A stretch of DNA of 49,639 nt from an uncultured Pirellulaceae bacterium. GTDB taxonomy: Bacteria; Planctomycetota; Planctomycetia; Pirellulales; Pirellulaceae. Made by a program: the position numbers and the translations under genes. Where the stretch lies: the NCBI GenBank assembly GCA_905480545.1, contig CAJQQR010000019.1, forward strand, positions 1-49,639, read 5' to 3'. Shown here in pieces: positions 17,365-25,544 of this stretch. The notes beneath the pieces are model-generated. The model searched no databases, was not told where the DNA came from, and saw nothing but the letters and a program-made list of their open reading frames with translations. Positions within the stretch are counted from its first letter, which is position 1. Each line of letters starts with the position of its first letter.

Positions 17365-18693
17365 TTATTCAAACAATTCTGCGAACTTCATTCGATAAAC
17401 CAGATCTGAATCGGGGAAAACTTCAGCAAAACTGCTTTCTGAGACGGCACCGCGTTGAAACCGATTCTTTTCGTAAACAGGCATTGTCATTCCGGTGACG
17501 GCCTCAACGCCTCGCTGAGTCACTTGCCCTTTCAGCGAATAGAGTTTTTCATGGGACCATTCCGTCAGATCAATAAATGGAATGCCTTCTGCCACATCGA
17601 TCACGTTTGGTGTGGAAAACGGGCTGAATCCAGAAAATCCAAATTTCTCTGCGGTGGCATATGTTCTCACATGTCCCCGGCTTTGACCACCTGTGAACGT
17701 AAGCGAGTGCTTGATTTTGTCGACACCCCATCCCTCATGATAGAAGAAAGGATTGTTGAGAACACTTCGAATTGTCAGTTCCGTATTTTCTTCGATCGGA
17801 TAATCGCGAAGATTCTCATCGCCGCCGTCACCGTCCAAAAGATATTTCCAATCGGGATAACGATGGCGAATTCCTTTGCATGTCGCCATCGCCATCGTCG
17901 CAGATTGAACGTCAAGCGGTTTGTAGTCTTCGATCGTGCGGATGGCGTCGGCATAGTCCAAATCACTCGATGAGACCTCGATGGTCTCCAACAGCATGTC
18001 CATGTCGAGGGCTTTGAGGAACGATGAAGCCTGTTCAACGTCGCTACCTTTTCCGTCGACGGCGAGGGTAAACGCTTTTAATCGTGATGGCGATTGCCCT
18101 TTCTTTAAAAGCAAATGATAGGTGACCGCCAAAACGGCACCGCTATCAATGCCTCCGGAAAACAAAACGCCAATCGGTTCAGATTTACCAATCGAATCGA
18201 TCCAGCGATCAATCTCTTTCGCCAATGCACCGATATAGGTTTTACCAATAACATCCAAGTCAGTCGGCAGGGCATCGCGTGTTGACTCAAGGTATCGCGT
18301 GTAAATCGGATTGGGGTCTGGGCAACCAATCAATGCTAACTCGGTTACGTAATGAGCCGGAACCATCCGGGTGTATGACGGATGAAATTGATCGTCGAGC
18401 CCTTCGCTTTTCAGGTGATCACGGATTTGATCGATTCGCTCGGCGATCACCAATACCGGACCATTTGCTTGTTTGGCCAGGAAGTAGCGCATCGGACGAC
18501 CAATAGATCGGGCAAGCCGAACGACTGTGCCATTTTTGTGCACTAATGCAAATTGACCATCGATCTCGCGAACTTTTTTCGGATCGCCACTACCAACCCG
18601 TTCACACGCCTCATCAACGCTCATGTTGAAAATCGCGTTGGACTGAGGGTCCATTAAGTTGATCATTCGCTCGATAAGTACTTGGTTTTGCAT
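17365..18693 (-). CDS. Asparagine-synthetase-like ATP-pyrophosphatase without glutaminase Cys
   Basis: 442 residues. The synthetase half carries the ATP pyrophosphatase loop LFSGGIDSG (SGGIDS at 179-184), then FTLAVDGKGSDVEQA and DGDGGDENL, as in AsnB and beta-lactam synthetase. The first 130 residues retain traces of an Ntn glutaminase fold (DGQFALVHKNG, ERIDQIRDHL). However, the protein begins MQNQVLI with no Cys at position 2, so it cannot release ammonia from glutamine. That pattern is typical of relatives that use another amine nucleophile, for example in amide or lactam formation. The ATG is preceded by an AAGGAA SD. It is the first gene of the operon, overlapping the next, and is divergent to the gene at 18775 with only 81 bp between starts. 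The likely reaction is adenylation of a carboxylate followed by amide-type bond formation; the substrate is unknown. Confidence 0.88.
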   Translation of the reverse strand: MQNQVLIERMINLMDPQSNAIFNMSVDEACERVGSGDPKKVREIDGQFALVHKNGTVVRLARSIGRPMRYFLAKQANGPVLVIAERIDQIRDHLKSEGLDDQFHPSYTRMVPAHYVTELALIGCPDPNPIYTRYLESTRDALPTDLDVIGKTYIGALAKEIDRWIDSIGKSEPIGVLFSGGIDSGAVLAVTYHLLLKKGQSPSRLKAFTLAVDGKGSDVEQASSFLKALDMDMLLETIEVSSSDLDYADAIRTIEDYKPLDVQSATMAMATCKGIRHRYPDWKYLLDGDGGDENLRDYPIEENTELTIRSVLNNPFFYHEGWGVDKIKHSLTFTGGQSRGHVRTYATAEKFGFSGFSPFSTPNVIDVAEGIPFIDLTEWSHEKLYSLKGQVTQRGVEAVTGMTMPVYEKNRFQRGAVSESSFAEVFPDSDLVYRMKFAELFE

Positions 18694-18774
18694 CGATTAT
18701 TCCTTTTTTTCCGTTCGAATGGCCGGCCTGGTTTGAATGTTGTACGACATAATGAAATTCAAAGTTCGTTTTGT

Positions 18775-20178
18775 ATGATTCAATTGGCCATTTTTACATT
18801 CATATTTGCAACCATGAATTGCTACTACGCAGTCATTATGACATTCGTTGTTTCGATTGGAAATCTGCCATGCATCTGCAGTGCCCAATCGGAAACTGAG
18901 GGTGGATCGCTTGAAAAAATTGATGTACCAAAACGACCTAATTTTGCAGTCGACGGATTGGTTCAAGACCGCAAAAAGTATTCATTTACGCTGCGCGGTC
19001 CCGATCGCAATTATGACGTCAAGCTCACCAACCGGACAACGATTCACGCGAGATTGATACGCCCGGAATTCAATTGGAAGAAAAGAGCCGTAAGCGTCAC
19101 TATCCCAATGTCTGCATTGGATGGCATTCCGAAAAACAACCATGTTGTCACCTATCAGTTGCCTCAGCGCTTAGCAATCAAAACAAAATTCAAAAGCAAG
19201 ATACAGCAAGCTGAAGTGACTCGAACAGAACCCTTCGAACTTAAAAACATTACGTTAAGCGGGGAGTCTTTTGAACGGAGCCTCGGTAAAAACAGTGAAA
19301 ACGAGCTAAGAGGTGAATTGACTGTCACGGATGAGCCTGGAGTCTTTAGTATCGACTTTGGCGAAGTTCAAAAGAAGGCGAGAATTGACATGTCAGCCGT
19401 GCGATTGGAGGGGTTTAGCATTCGCGAAATGGTGCCATTTGCGACCGAAGTTTTCGTAGAGGGTGTTCGCGACGGAGATTCCAGCGAAATCGAAGCAACC
19501 AATATCGACTTTATTGCGATAGGTGATCCCCTGACACGGGAAGCCAGAAAACGCCCGCGTGTCTTGGTTATTGGCGATACGATTTCAATCAACTATTTTC
19601 GGGCCTTAAAAAACGAACTGGTCGGGATTGCCAATGTCCATCATCCGAATACCAATTGTCGGGGGTCGGAAAATCATGTCGAGTTGCACAGGTGGCTTGG
19701 CGGATATGACTTTCCTGATCGTAAATGGGATCTCATTGCCTTCAATTTTGGGCATGCTGATTCAGAGACCGATAGAGATGTATACCATGCGAATCTTGAG
19801 CTGGTCATCCGGAGGCTGCTAAAGACCAAGGCGAAGTTGATTTGGGTGCAATCAACGCCGATACCGTATGGATTTAACGATCCAAACCTATTGCCAGACA
19901 GCGTAATACCATTAGATAAACGCGAAGAGTTTGAATTTGAAGAGGCTGGCTCGTCATCACTGTTGCCCGGTCGGATGCGTGATCTTAATTCAATAGCGAA
20001 GAAAGTTTTATTGAAGTATCCAGAAATCGTGATTTGCGATTTGTGGAATGTTGTTAAGCAAAATCCAAATGGGCTCTACGACGATTGGTGGTTTGGTCGG
20101 TCGGCGAAATTTAAATTTCAACAGAGCAAACCTCTGGCTGCAGAACTGGCGAAAGAGGTTCGCAAGCACTTGAAATAA
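18775..20178 (+). CDS. Exported SGNH-hydrolase-like protein with degenerate active site
   Basis: 467 residues from the ATG at 18775. The frame opens further upstream inside the divergent operon gene, and ATGs at 18814 and 18838 are alternatives. The N-terminus is hydrophobic (IQLAIFTFIFATM, then VIMTFVVSIGNLPCICSAQ) and looks like a signal peptide. Residues 40-260 are beta-rich and unrecognised. From about 290, VLVIGDTISINYF resembles SGNH block I (GDS) with Thr in place of the nucleophilic Ser. WDLIAFNFGHAD resembles block III. WVQSTPIPYG is also typical of GDSL esterases. The terminal DxxH is not evident, only DDWWFGRSAKF. It may be a non-catalytic carbohydrate-binding relative or a divergent esterase. 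It shares an 81-bp divergent promoter region with the radical SAM operon. Confidence 0.65.
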   Translation: MIQLAIFTFIFATMNCYYAVIMTFVVSIGNLPCICSAQSETEGGSLEKIDVPKRPNFAVDGLVQDRKKYSFTLRGPDRNYDVKLTNRTTIHARLIRPEFNWKKRAVSVTIPMSALDGIPKNNHVVTYQLPQRLAIKTKFKSKIQQAEVTRTEPFELKNITLSGESFERSLGKNSENELRGELTVTDEPGVFSIDFGEVQKKARIDMSAVRLEGFSIREMVPFATEVFVEGVRDGDSSEIEATNIDFIAIGDPLTREARKRPRVLVIGDTISINYFRALKNELVGIANVHHPNTNCRGSENHVELHRWLGGYDFPDRKWDLIAFNFGHADSETDRDVYHANLELVIRRLLKTKAKLIWVQSTPIPYGFNDPNLLPDSVIPLDKREEFEFEEAGSSSLLPGRMRDLNSIAKKVLLKYPEIVICDLWNVVKQNPNGLYDDWWFGRSAKFKFQQSKPLAAELAKEVRKHLK

Positions 20179-20628
20179 TGGACTTAGAACTCATTCTTGG
20201 GGTAAACGCCACCGGCAAAAAGTGTCCAGGATAGGCAGTCTATCGATTAATGCAGCAAGTACCGAACGCCAGCGGAATAGCAAATGGGGTAAAAACATGA
20301 CCCGGGATGCCCACTGACACCACAATTGAGCGGGGTGAATTGTTAGGTTGCGTTTGTTTTTTGGAAGAAGTTTCACTTCCCGGCGTTGGTTTGGAACTGT
20401 CCGTTTTGCGGTATGTTGATCGATTAATACTGCGTTCGATGAAGGAAGGTTTGTTTGTTCTGACAGGCTTACCCAGTTAAATGGCGGATTTGTTCCCCGT
20501 TTGGTAAAATTTCAACAAGCTGTGTAACGGTTCGCCGCGAAGAGGCGACTTCGTACGTCAGGACAACACACCCTTGGCATTTGAGAGCGTAAGCGGTTGA
20601 ATCGCGTTTGCAAATTCCAACGGCGGGG
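20179..20628. other. 450-bp convergent intergenic region, no gene seen
   Basis: Lies between two convergent genes, the SGNH-like gene and the second ExbD. No supported reading frame or clear terminator was found on either strand. Confidence 0.5.
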
Positions 20629-21081
20629 TTACTCGGAAATCATATTTGTCGCAAATTGCACATTCAAGAAGCCCGCCAGTTGCGATGTATCAAATACATT
20701 GATGACGGCTCCAAGCGGCACGTTTTGTTCCGGATGGATAATAAGTGACGCATCGTTTTTTATTTTTGCAATTCGTTGCAATCGATCCTTAAGATCATCG
20801 AAAGATTCCATCGGTAAGTCGTTGATCGTCCACGTCGGTTGGTCCCCCCAGAAAATTCGGATCACGACCTCATCGAAGTCAATCTCAGGCGGCGGATCAT
20901 CCTGTTGAACTTCCATCTCGCCCAGTTGAGACGTCAATTCCGCATTCAGACTGTTTTCAACAATGCTAAAACTCGCTGTCCAAACAAAGAAAACGAGCAG
21001 AAGAAACACAACGTCGATCATCGGCGTCATCTTGATTTCGAGCTCCCGATCGCGATCCAAATAGGGCGATGTTTTTTTCAT
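20629..21081 (-). CDS. ExbD/TolR-family biopolymer transport protein (second copy)
   Basis: 150 residues from the ATG at 21081, 13 bp after the stop of the first ExbD. The frame is open further upstream but only by overlapping that gene, and a GGAG precedes this ATG. The family signature is KMTPMIDVVFLLLVFFVWTASF: a short cytoplasmic start, then one membrane helix with the proton-path Asp in MIDVVF. The periplasmic domain follows (LIIHPEQNVPLGAVINVFDTSQLAGF). Compared with the first copy it has an acidic Pro/Glu/Asp insert (QQDDPPPEIDFDE). ExbD proteins work with ExbB/TolQ to couple proton-motive force to envelope work; no ExbB-like gene is present here. The pair may form a heterodimer served by a channel encoded elsewhere. 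Confidence 0.92.
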   Translation of the reverse strand: MKKTSPYLDRDRELEIKMTPMIDVVFLLLVFFVWTASFSIVENSLNAELTSQLGEMEVQQDDPPPEIDFDEVVIRIFWGDQPTWTINDLPMESFDDLKDRLQRIAKIKNDASLIIHPEQNVPLGAVINVFDTSQLAGFLNVQFATNMISE

Positions 21082-21094
21082 TGAACTAGCTCCA

Positions 21095-21556
21095 CTATTC
21101 GACGCCCCGCTGGGTTTTATCATCTGAACGGTTGCGATTCGAACGACCATAAACTGCGAACGAAACGTTCCAGATTTCGGCTTTAGCGCATGCATTTAAT
21201 ATCGGGTCGACCGTTGCGTAGTCAACTGATCGACTTCCTCGGATGCGTATTTCCAAATCGGAGTTGGCCTCATCCTTCAACTGCCTGAATTTTTCCTCTA
21301 GGTCATCGATCGCAATGTTTCGACCGGCCAATAGAACTCTGCCCGATTGCGGTACGTTAATCGTAATTCTTCGCTTCACCGCTTCCAATGTGACCGACCC
21401 AGATTCAGCCGTCGGGAGTTCTATTTCCAATTGCGTATCTTGGTCTGAAAGATGGCTTGCGACAAGAAAGAATATGATCAACAGGAAGACAACGTCGATC
21501 ATCGGCGTCATGTTGAACCCGCCACGCCCACGGTTGATCAGCGTTGGAATTTTCAT
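21095..21556 (-). CDS. ExbD/TolR-family biopolymer transport protein (first copy)
   Basis: 153 residues. GGFNMTPMIDVVFLLIIFFLVAS is the canonical ExbD membrane helix with its conserved Asp. The periplasmic domain continues through QLEIELPTAESG, ITINVPQSGRVLLAG, LEIRIRGSRSVDYATVDPIL and AEIWNVSFAVYG, the standard TolR-like fold. The C-terminal tail is short and basic (RSNRNRSDDKTQ). It starts 72 bp after the prenyltransferase-like gene on the same strand and is followed 13 bp later by the second ExbD, so the three probably form one operon. The usual upstream ExbB/TolQ gene is replaced by the toroid gene. It is a component of a proton-driven motor in the inner membrane, and its client is unknown. 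Confidence 0.94.
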   Translation of the reverse strand: MKIPTLINRGRGGFNMTPMIDVVFLLIIFFLVASHLSDQDTQLEIELPTAESGSVTLEAVKRRITINVPQSGRVLLAGRNIAIDDLEEKFRQLKDEANSDLEIRIRGSRSVDYATVDPILNACAKAEIWNVSFAVYGRSNRNRSDDKTQRGVE

Positions 21557-21628
21557 TTTAGGTATTGCCTAGTCGTCGCAATTTGCGGCATCGAATGAGG
21601 TAGCATGCCGATTCAAGTTCGCTCTGAT

Positions 21629-22570
21629 TCAAAAATTTAACGTTGCCAAGAGTGCCCGAGTGCCGACCCCATAGAAAGTGTACTCGACATCGTGAGCGGG
21701 ATCGAGCGAAACGGCCTGGAATCCTCCACCGTCTTTGATTTCCAAAGCCTCGGCGAAGGCTTGAATGTGTTTTAAATTCACCTCTTCATGGGCGTTCAAA
21801 TCAGCAAGTGTTAACAGTCCGGTGAAGGTGCTCAAAAGATCCGCCAGGGGGATGCGCGTATTCGCTCGTAAACCTCCTTCATCGGTTTGCATTTCTGCGA
21901 TTAGATCAACGGTTCCATCAGCAGATTCTTCATCCATTCGGTTTAGGATCTTTAGGGTCCCGATCGCTGCGGCCGTAGGATTGGTTCCGGCCCGTTTGCT
22001 TGCCTTGATCTCGCGAAATCCACCTTCGGCGTCGTCCCGACGCGACATCAGAAACCGCACGATTCCATCGGGATCAGGAATCGCAATTTCTAATAACTCA
22101 AAACAAAGGACGACAAGAAACGTGTGGTAAGTGCTGCTTGCGAAGCCTTCCGGTGTTTTGGCAAACCCTCCATCTTCGCGGCGCAGTTGGTTTAGAAAGT
22201 TCGCGAGTTGATCTCGCCATCCTTCATGCGAATCGGCAAATACGTCAATTCCGGATGACGCCTCAACAAGTTTGGCTCCGTAAACAAGCGAAAGCATATC
22301 GATGATCGATGTCTGGGTTGACAATTGCGATTTTAAAAACTTCGCAGCGCGTTCGGCGGGTTCATTATAAAGCTCACCCAAAATCGCGAGCGAACGTAAT
22401 CCAAAACCGGTGTAGTAGAGATCACTTTCTCCTTCTCGGCCAGCAAATCCACCATCTTCACGAAGTTGTCCGAGCATGTATTTGGTTTGCCGTTCAACGA
22501 ATTCCGCCGGAAGTTTTTCAATGCCGGATGACAAACGGATGGTTAAATTCTGCAAGTAACTAATGATCAA
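21629..22570 (-). CDS. Prenyltransferase/terpene-cyclase-like alpha-alpha toroid protein
   Basis: 313 residues, the length of a protein-prenyltransferase beta subunit. At least five toroid repeats are visible: LREDGGFAGREGESDLYYT, LRREDGGFAKTPEGFASS, AEGGFREIKASKRAGTNP, MQTDEGGLRANTRIPLAD and IKDGGGFQAVSLDPAHDVE, each followed by a helix such as TGFGLRSLAIL. The zinc-site Asp-x-Cys of farnesyl- and geranylgeranyl-transferase beta subunits is not present at LADLLSTF, and there is no DxDD motif of a class II cyclase. Catalysis by those routes is therefore doubtful. It has no signal peptide and probably acts in the cytoplasm. It heads an operon with two ExbD genes. Planctomycetes encode many such proteins, and their substrates are unknown. 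Confidence 0.82.
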   Translation of the reverse strand: MIISYLQNLTIRLSSGIEKLPAEFVERQTKYMLGQLREDGGFAGREGESDLYYTGFGLRSLAILGELYNEPAERAAKFLKSQLSTQTSIIDMLSLVYGAKLVEASSGIDVFADSHEGWRDQLANFLNQLRREDGGFAKTPEGFASSTYHTFLVVLCFELLEIAIPDPDGIVRFLMSRRDDAEGGFREIKASKRAGTNPTAAAIGTLKILNRMDEESADGTVDLIAEMQTDEGGLRANTRIPLADLLSTFTGLLTLADLNAHEEVNLKHIQAFAEALEIKDGGGFQAVSLDPAHDVEYTFYGVGTRALLATLNF

Positions 22571-22652
22571 AAGGAGATCTCTCAGAGAATGTCATGAAAT
22601 GTGTGCAGGCGTCGATAGCTGAATCTTGTTTGAAGATCGCATCCGAATGGAT

Positions 22653-23075
22653 TCACGATTTCAAATAAATCGATAGCTTTTCACGCACTGAATGCGGAAT
22701 CGGAGTGCCATTCAGTTTGCCATCTGCCATGGTGCAGCAGACCGCAGTGATCGATCCAGTCGCAAGCGTTTGGTCATCCTTGACGAATTCAAATGAGTAG
22801 GTTGCGCTCTTGCCGCCCAGTTTAGCAACAATAACATGAATTTCGAATTCGTCTTCGAAACGTAGCGGTCGCGTAAAATCACAGTTTACCGAAACTCTCG
22901 GCCATGAGAGATGAATCCCGTCAACTTCGCAATTCATCACGCTCAATCCAACGGAACGAAGCAGTTCATGTTCTGACTCTTCCATGTAGGTGATGAAAGT
23001 AGAGAAGTGCATGATGCCAGCCGCATCCGTATCCCTAAATTCGACTTGTCGTTTTGCGATAAAGGGTTGGGTCAC
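22653..23075 (-). CDS. YbgC/4-hydroxybenzoyl-CoA-type acyl-CoA thioesterase
   Basis: 140 residues from the GTG at 23075, the normal size for the family. A TTG at 23165 would add 30 non-conserved residues and overlap a short direct repeat, so I prefer the GTG, although neither start has a clear SD. The hotdog-fold signature is EFRDTDAAGIMHFSTFITYMEE: the catalytic Asp lies in DTDAAG and the active-site helix Glu follows. It continues with RPLRFEDEFEIHV and SYSFEF-like strands. It hydrolyses acyl-CoA thioesters, probably of short or aromatic acyl groups. The relatives sit in Tol-Pal operons in Proteobacteria, but here the gene simply follows rpsR after that gene's terminator. The fold and family call are secure, the substrate unknown. 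Confidence 0.9.
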   Translation of the reverse strand: MTQPFIAKRQVEFRDTDAAGIMHFSTFITYMEESEHELLRSVGLSVMNCEVDGIHLSWPRVSVNCDFTRPLRFEDEFEIHVIVAKLGGKSATYSFEFVKDDQTLATGSITAVCCTMADGKLNGTPIPHSVREKLSIYLKS

Positions 23076-23143
23076 TTTATTAACGTCGATGGTTCGAGGC
23101 CGTATGTTTGAAAAGGTGTTAGCAAAATTGTAGTCGGTTTGAG

Positions 23144-23173
23144 AACCACGTAGGTGTAAAGGCAACCACGTAG
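23144..23173. repeat. Short direct repeat AACCACGTAG
   Basis: Two exact 10-bp copies (23144-23153, 23164-23173), 20 bp apart, between the rpsR terminator and the thioesterase start. The spacing of about two helical turns would suit a regulator-binding site, but this is only a suggestion. Confidence 0.4.
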
Positions 23174-23198
23174 ATTCAAACGCGACGATGCGTCAGCG

Positions 23199-23232
23199 CA
23201 AAAAAAAACCTGCAACGTAATGTAGCAGGTTT
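23199..23232 (-). terminator. Rho-independent terminator after rpsR
   Basis: On the minus strand the stem AAACCTGC / GCAGGTTT (plus-strand 23225-23232 and 23206-23213) closes a loop of 11 nt and is followed by a run of T (plus-strand A-run 23199-23208). It lies about 22 bp past the rpsR stop. Confidence 0.85.
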
Positions 23233-23254
23233 GTTGTGATCTCATTGGCGAGAA

Positions 23255-23527
23255 TCAATCGCCGACATACGGCATCAATGCTAGGAATCGTGCACGCTTA
23301 ATCGCTTGTTTGACAGCGTTTTGGCTTGCGGCAGAACAACCTGTCTTTCGACGACCGACAATTCGGCCGTGTCGGTTGGTCAACTTCTTCAAAAGCTCAA
23401 CGTCCTTGTAGTCGACGTACATCGGGCGTGGGCGTTCGCCACCCACCCAAAGTGGATCCTTGCGAGCTGTCTTCGATTTACGTTGCTTGGCTCGCTTATT
23501 GTTACGCCGAGCGCCTTTAAATGCCAA
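23255..23527 (-). CDS. rpsR: 30S ribosomal protein bS18
   Basis: 90 residues. The conserved core [20 protein letters not shown] followed by [29 protein letters not shown] is bS18 in full. The Lys/Arg-rich N-terminus ([18 protein letters not shown]) is longer than in E. coli, as in several other phyla. The start codon is TTG (23525-23527): no ATG is available, and an AAAAGGA SD sits about 9 nt upstream. It binds the S6/S11 platform of the small subunit. The usual rpsF, ssb and rplI neighbours are absent. It is a single gene with its own terminator, followed by the thioesterase and preceded by the symporter pair on the same strand. Confidence 0.97.
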   Translation of the reverse strand: MAFKGARRNNKRAKQRKSKTARKDPLWVGGERPRPMYVDYKDVELLKKLTNRHGRIVGRRKTGCSAASQNAVKQAIKRARFLALMPYVGD

Positions 23528-23705
23528 TTTTCAGTTCCTTTTCTTAGGTGTGGGATGTATCAGTCGTAAATTCTACTATCAAATTTTATTTTCTTCCGGC
23601 AATTCCCAATATCGGGAACTCCTGATTATTCAAAACTATTCGAATTTTTCAAGCCAAAATGCCAGTCAAACGTGTTAAAAACAGGCTTTAAGGCCAAAAA
23701 CGATG

Positions 23706-25544
23706 TTAATTGACTTTTTTGGTCGGGAAAAATCGCTCCAAATGCTTTTCGTCCATCGGTGGTGTCATTAGTGAAACAACAACCATGGATACCGTGGACG
23801 CCAAAATCATCCAAACAACGGGCATCGTTTGGTATTCGCCAAAATTAACCGTATAGGTGCGAATGCTCCCGGTTTGAGTCGCAAGGTAAAAGAAGGCAAT
23901 CCAGGAGGTCGCCGCCACAATCACGCATGCATAGCCACCCGCAGTCGTTAGTCGTTTCCAATAAACGCTTGCGACTACCAAAGGAAACAGAGCCGAGAAT
24001 CCGCTGAAGCACCAAACGCCTAAAGCAAAGACGCTGGAGATGCTCAGCAGGCTCAGACAGTAAGTCACCGCCACGATCCCAATGATGAACGCACGGGCAA
24101 TCCAGAGTTGCTGTTTATCGCTGTATTTGCCAGGCGCATAATGGTTCACGATATCGGTCGTGAACATCGTGCCGATGCAAAGAAACTGACTATCGAGTGA
24201 AGACATGATTGCGGCCAAAATTCCCGCAGAAAGGAATCCGCCCAAGATCGCTCCAGTTTGGGTCTTCACAAGGAAAACCAGAATGCCGTTGGGACTTCCG
24301 GCGTAACCCGTTGTCGTCCCCCATATTCCGATCAAAACGCATGGTACCCAAACAATCATGATAAAAATTGGATGGAAGATAACCGAGATCTTGAATGAAT
24401 TAGCATCCTTTGCTGTCAACCAATGTTGAAACAGATGGGGGAACATTCCAACCGAAAGTGGGATAAACATGTACGTCACGAACTTAAGGAAGGACATTTG
24501 TTTTCGAGTTTGAAATTCCTTCAATTCGGCGACGGGTTTGAGTTTTTTGGCAAGGACATTAGCTTTGATCGCTACGCCCTTGTCGTCCGATGCCGAATCC
24601 TTTGCGACCTTGCCCCAAACTCCGATTTGCGATTTCAATTTCGTTTCGGGAGTTACCTTAGCCGTCGCAGCTTTCAGGTTCTCAAACAGACCTTTGTCTT
24701 TCTGTCCTCCGATCGCGTAAGACAAATAAACAAATGTGACCACACCCAGGATCATAAACACAATCGTTTGGAAAGCGTTCGCCCAGGCCGTTCCTCGCAT
24801 GCCACCGTAGAAAACGTAGATAAGGACGACACCACATATCAGCAGTGACCCCATCCATTTTGGGAGTGCGTTTTGAGGGACTGGTGCACCAGGAAGATTG
24901 CCATCATGCAAGGCGATGATTTTTGCTTTCGCTTCGCCTAGGTACTTTTCTACCTCTTCTTCATTCTCTGCATCGAGCGCGAGTTTAGCGTTTTTGTAGA
25001 TCCCTGATATTTCAGTTGCCTTCTCGGATAGATTCTCGAATTTGGGTGGGTTTCGCTTTGGTTCGCCAAACGCACCGTCGGTCATCTGGTTCATCACGGT
25101 TCCACCGGCCATGACGCCGATCAACAAATAGGGAATGATCAAACCGACCAAAATCGGGAATAAAAGCACTCCAATCCAATCCGATTGCAATCGATCGCGG
25201 AAGTACTGAATCTGAGTGGTGTAGCCAAACCGCCGTCCGAGTGCCCATAGCTTGACACCAATCAGAAAGAAACAAAGCGAGTGAATGATGCCGCTGGACG
25301 AAGCCAGCATTCCATAAACTCCGATGCCCTCTTTCCATGCTTCGCCAGACGAACCAACCAACGCAAACGCCGTCATGGTCGTGCCAAAGATGGACATCAA
25401 CAGGAGGAATGGTCCAATTGAATTGCTGGCCAACATGTAGTCTTTTTTGGTTCCACGAAACAATTTGCTCGCGAAGAAACCAAGAAATAACAAGCTTGCC
25501 AGATATAAAATGATGATGATAAATCGAGTTAATCCGTCGCTCAT
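23706..25544 (-). CDS. Sodium:solute symporter family (SSS) transporter with large loop inserts
   Basis: 612 residues with about 13 membrane helices starting at FIIIILYLASLLFLGFF. SSS-family signatures include the first Na-site helix (SIFGTTMTAFALVGSSGEAW), GGMRGTAWANAFQTIVF and the helix AGILAAIMSSLDSQFLCIGTMF, which contains the conserved Ser-Leu-Asp-Ser of the Na2 site. Two hydrophilic inserts are unusual. One is at about 158-225 with a helical Glu/Lys-rich stretch (DAENEEEVEKYLGEAKAKII). The other is at about 285-345 (KVTPETKLKSQIGVWGKVAK). Its ATG overlaps the stop of the DUF3311 gene by four bases (ATGA), so the two are translationally coupled, a pairing common for this transporter subgroup. 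The transported solute, probably an organic anion or sugar, cannot be read from sequence. Confidence 0.93.
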   Translation of the reverse strand: MSDGLTRFIIIILYLASLLFLGFFASKLFRGTKKDYMLASNSIGPFLLLMSIFGTTMTAFALVGSSGEAWKEGIGVYGMLASSSGIIHSLCFFLIGVKLWALGRRFGYTTQIQYFRDRLQSDWIGVLLFPILVGLIIPYLLIGVMAGGTVMNQMTDGAFGEPKRNPPKFENLSEKATEISGIYKNAKLALDAENEEEVEKYLGEAKAKIIALHDGNLPGAPVPQNALPKWMGSLLICGVVLIYVFYGGMRGTAWANAFQTIVFMILGVVTFVYLSYAIGGQKDKGLFENLKAATAKVTPETKLKSQIGVWGKVAKDSASDDKGVAIKANVLAKKLKPVAELKEFQTRKQMSFLKFVTYMFIPLSVGMFPHLFQHWLTAKDANSFKISVIFHPIFIMIVWVPCVLIGIWGTTTGYAGSPNGILVFLVKTQTGAILGGFLSAGILAAIMSSLDSQFLCIGTMFTTDIVNHYAPGKYSDKQQLWIARAFIIGIVAVTYCLSLLSISSVFALGVWCFSGFSALFPLVVASVYWKRLTTAGGYACVIVAATSWIAFFYLATQTGSIRTYTVNFGEYQTMPVVWMILASTVSMVVVSLMTPPMDEKHLERFFPTKKVN

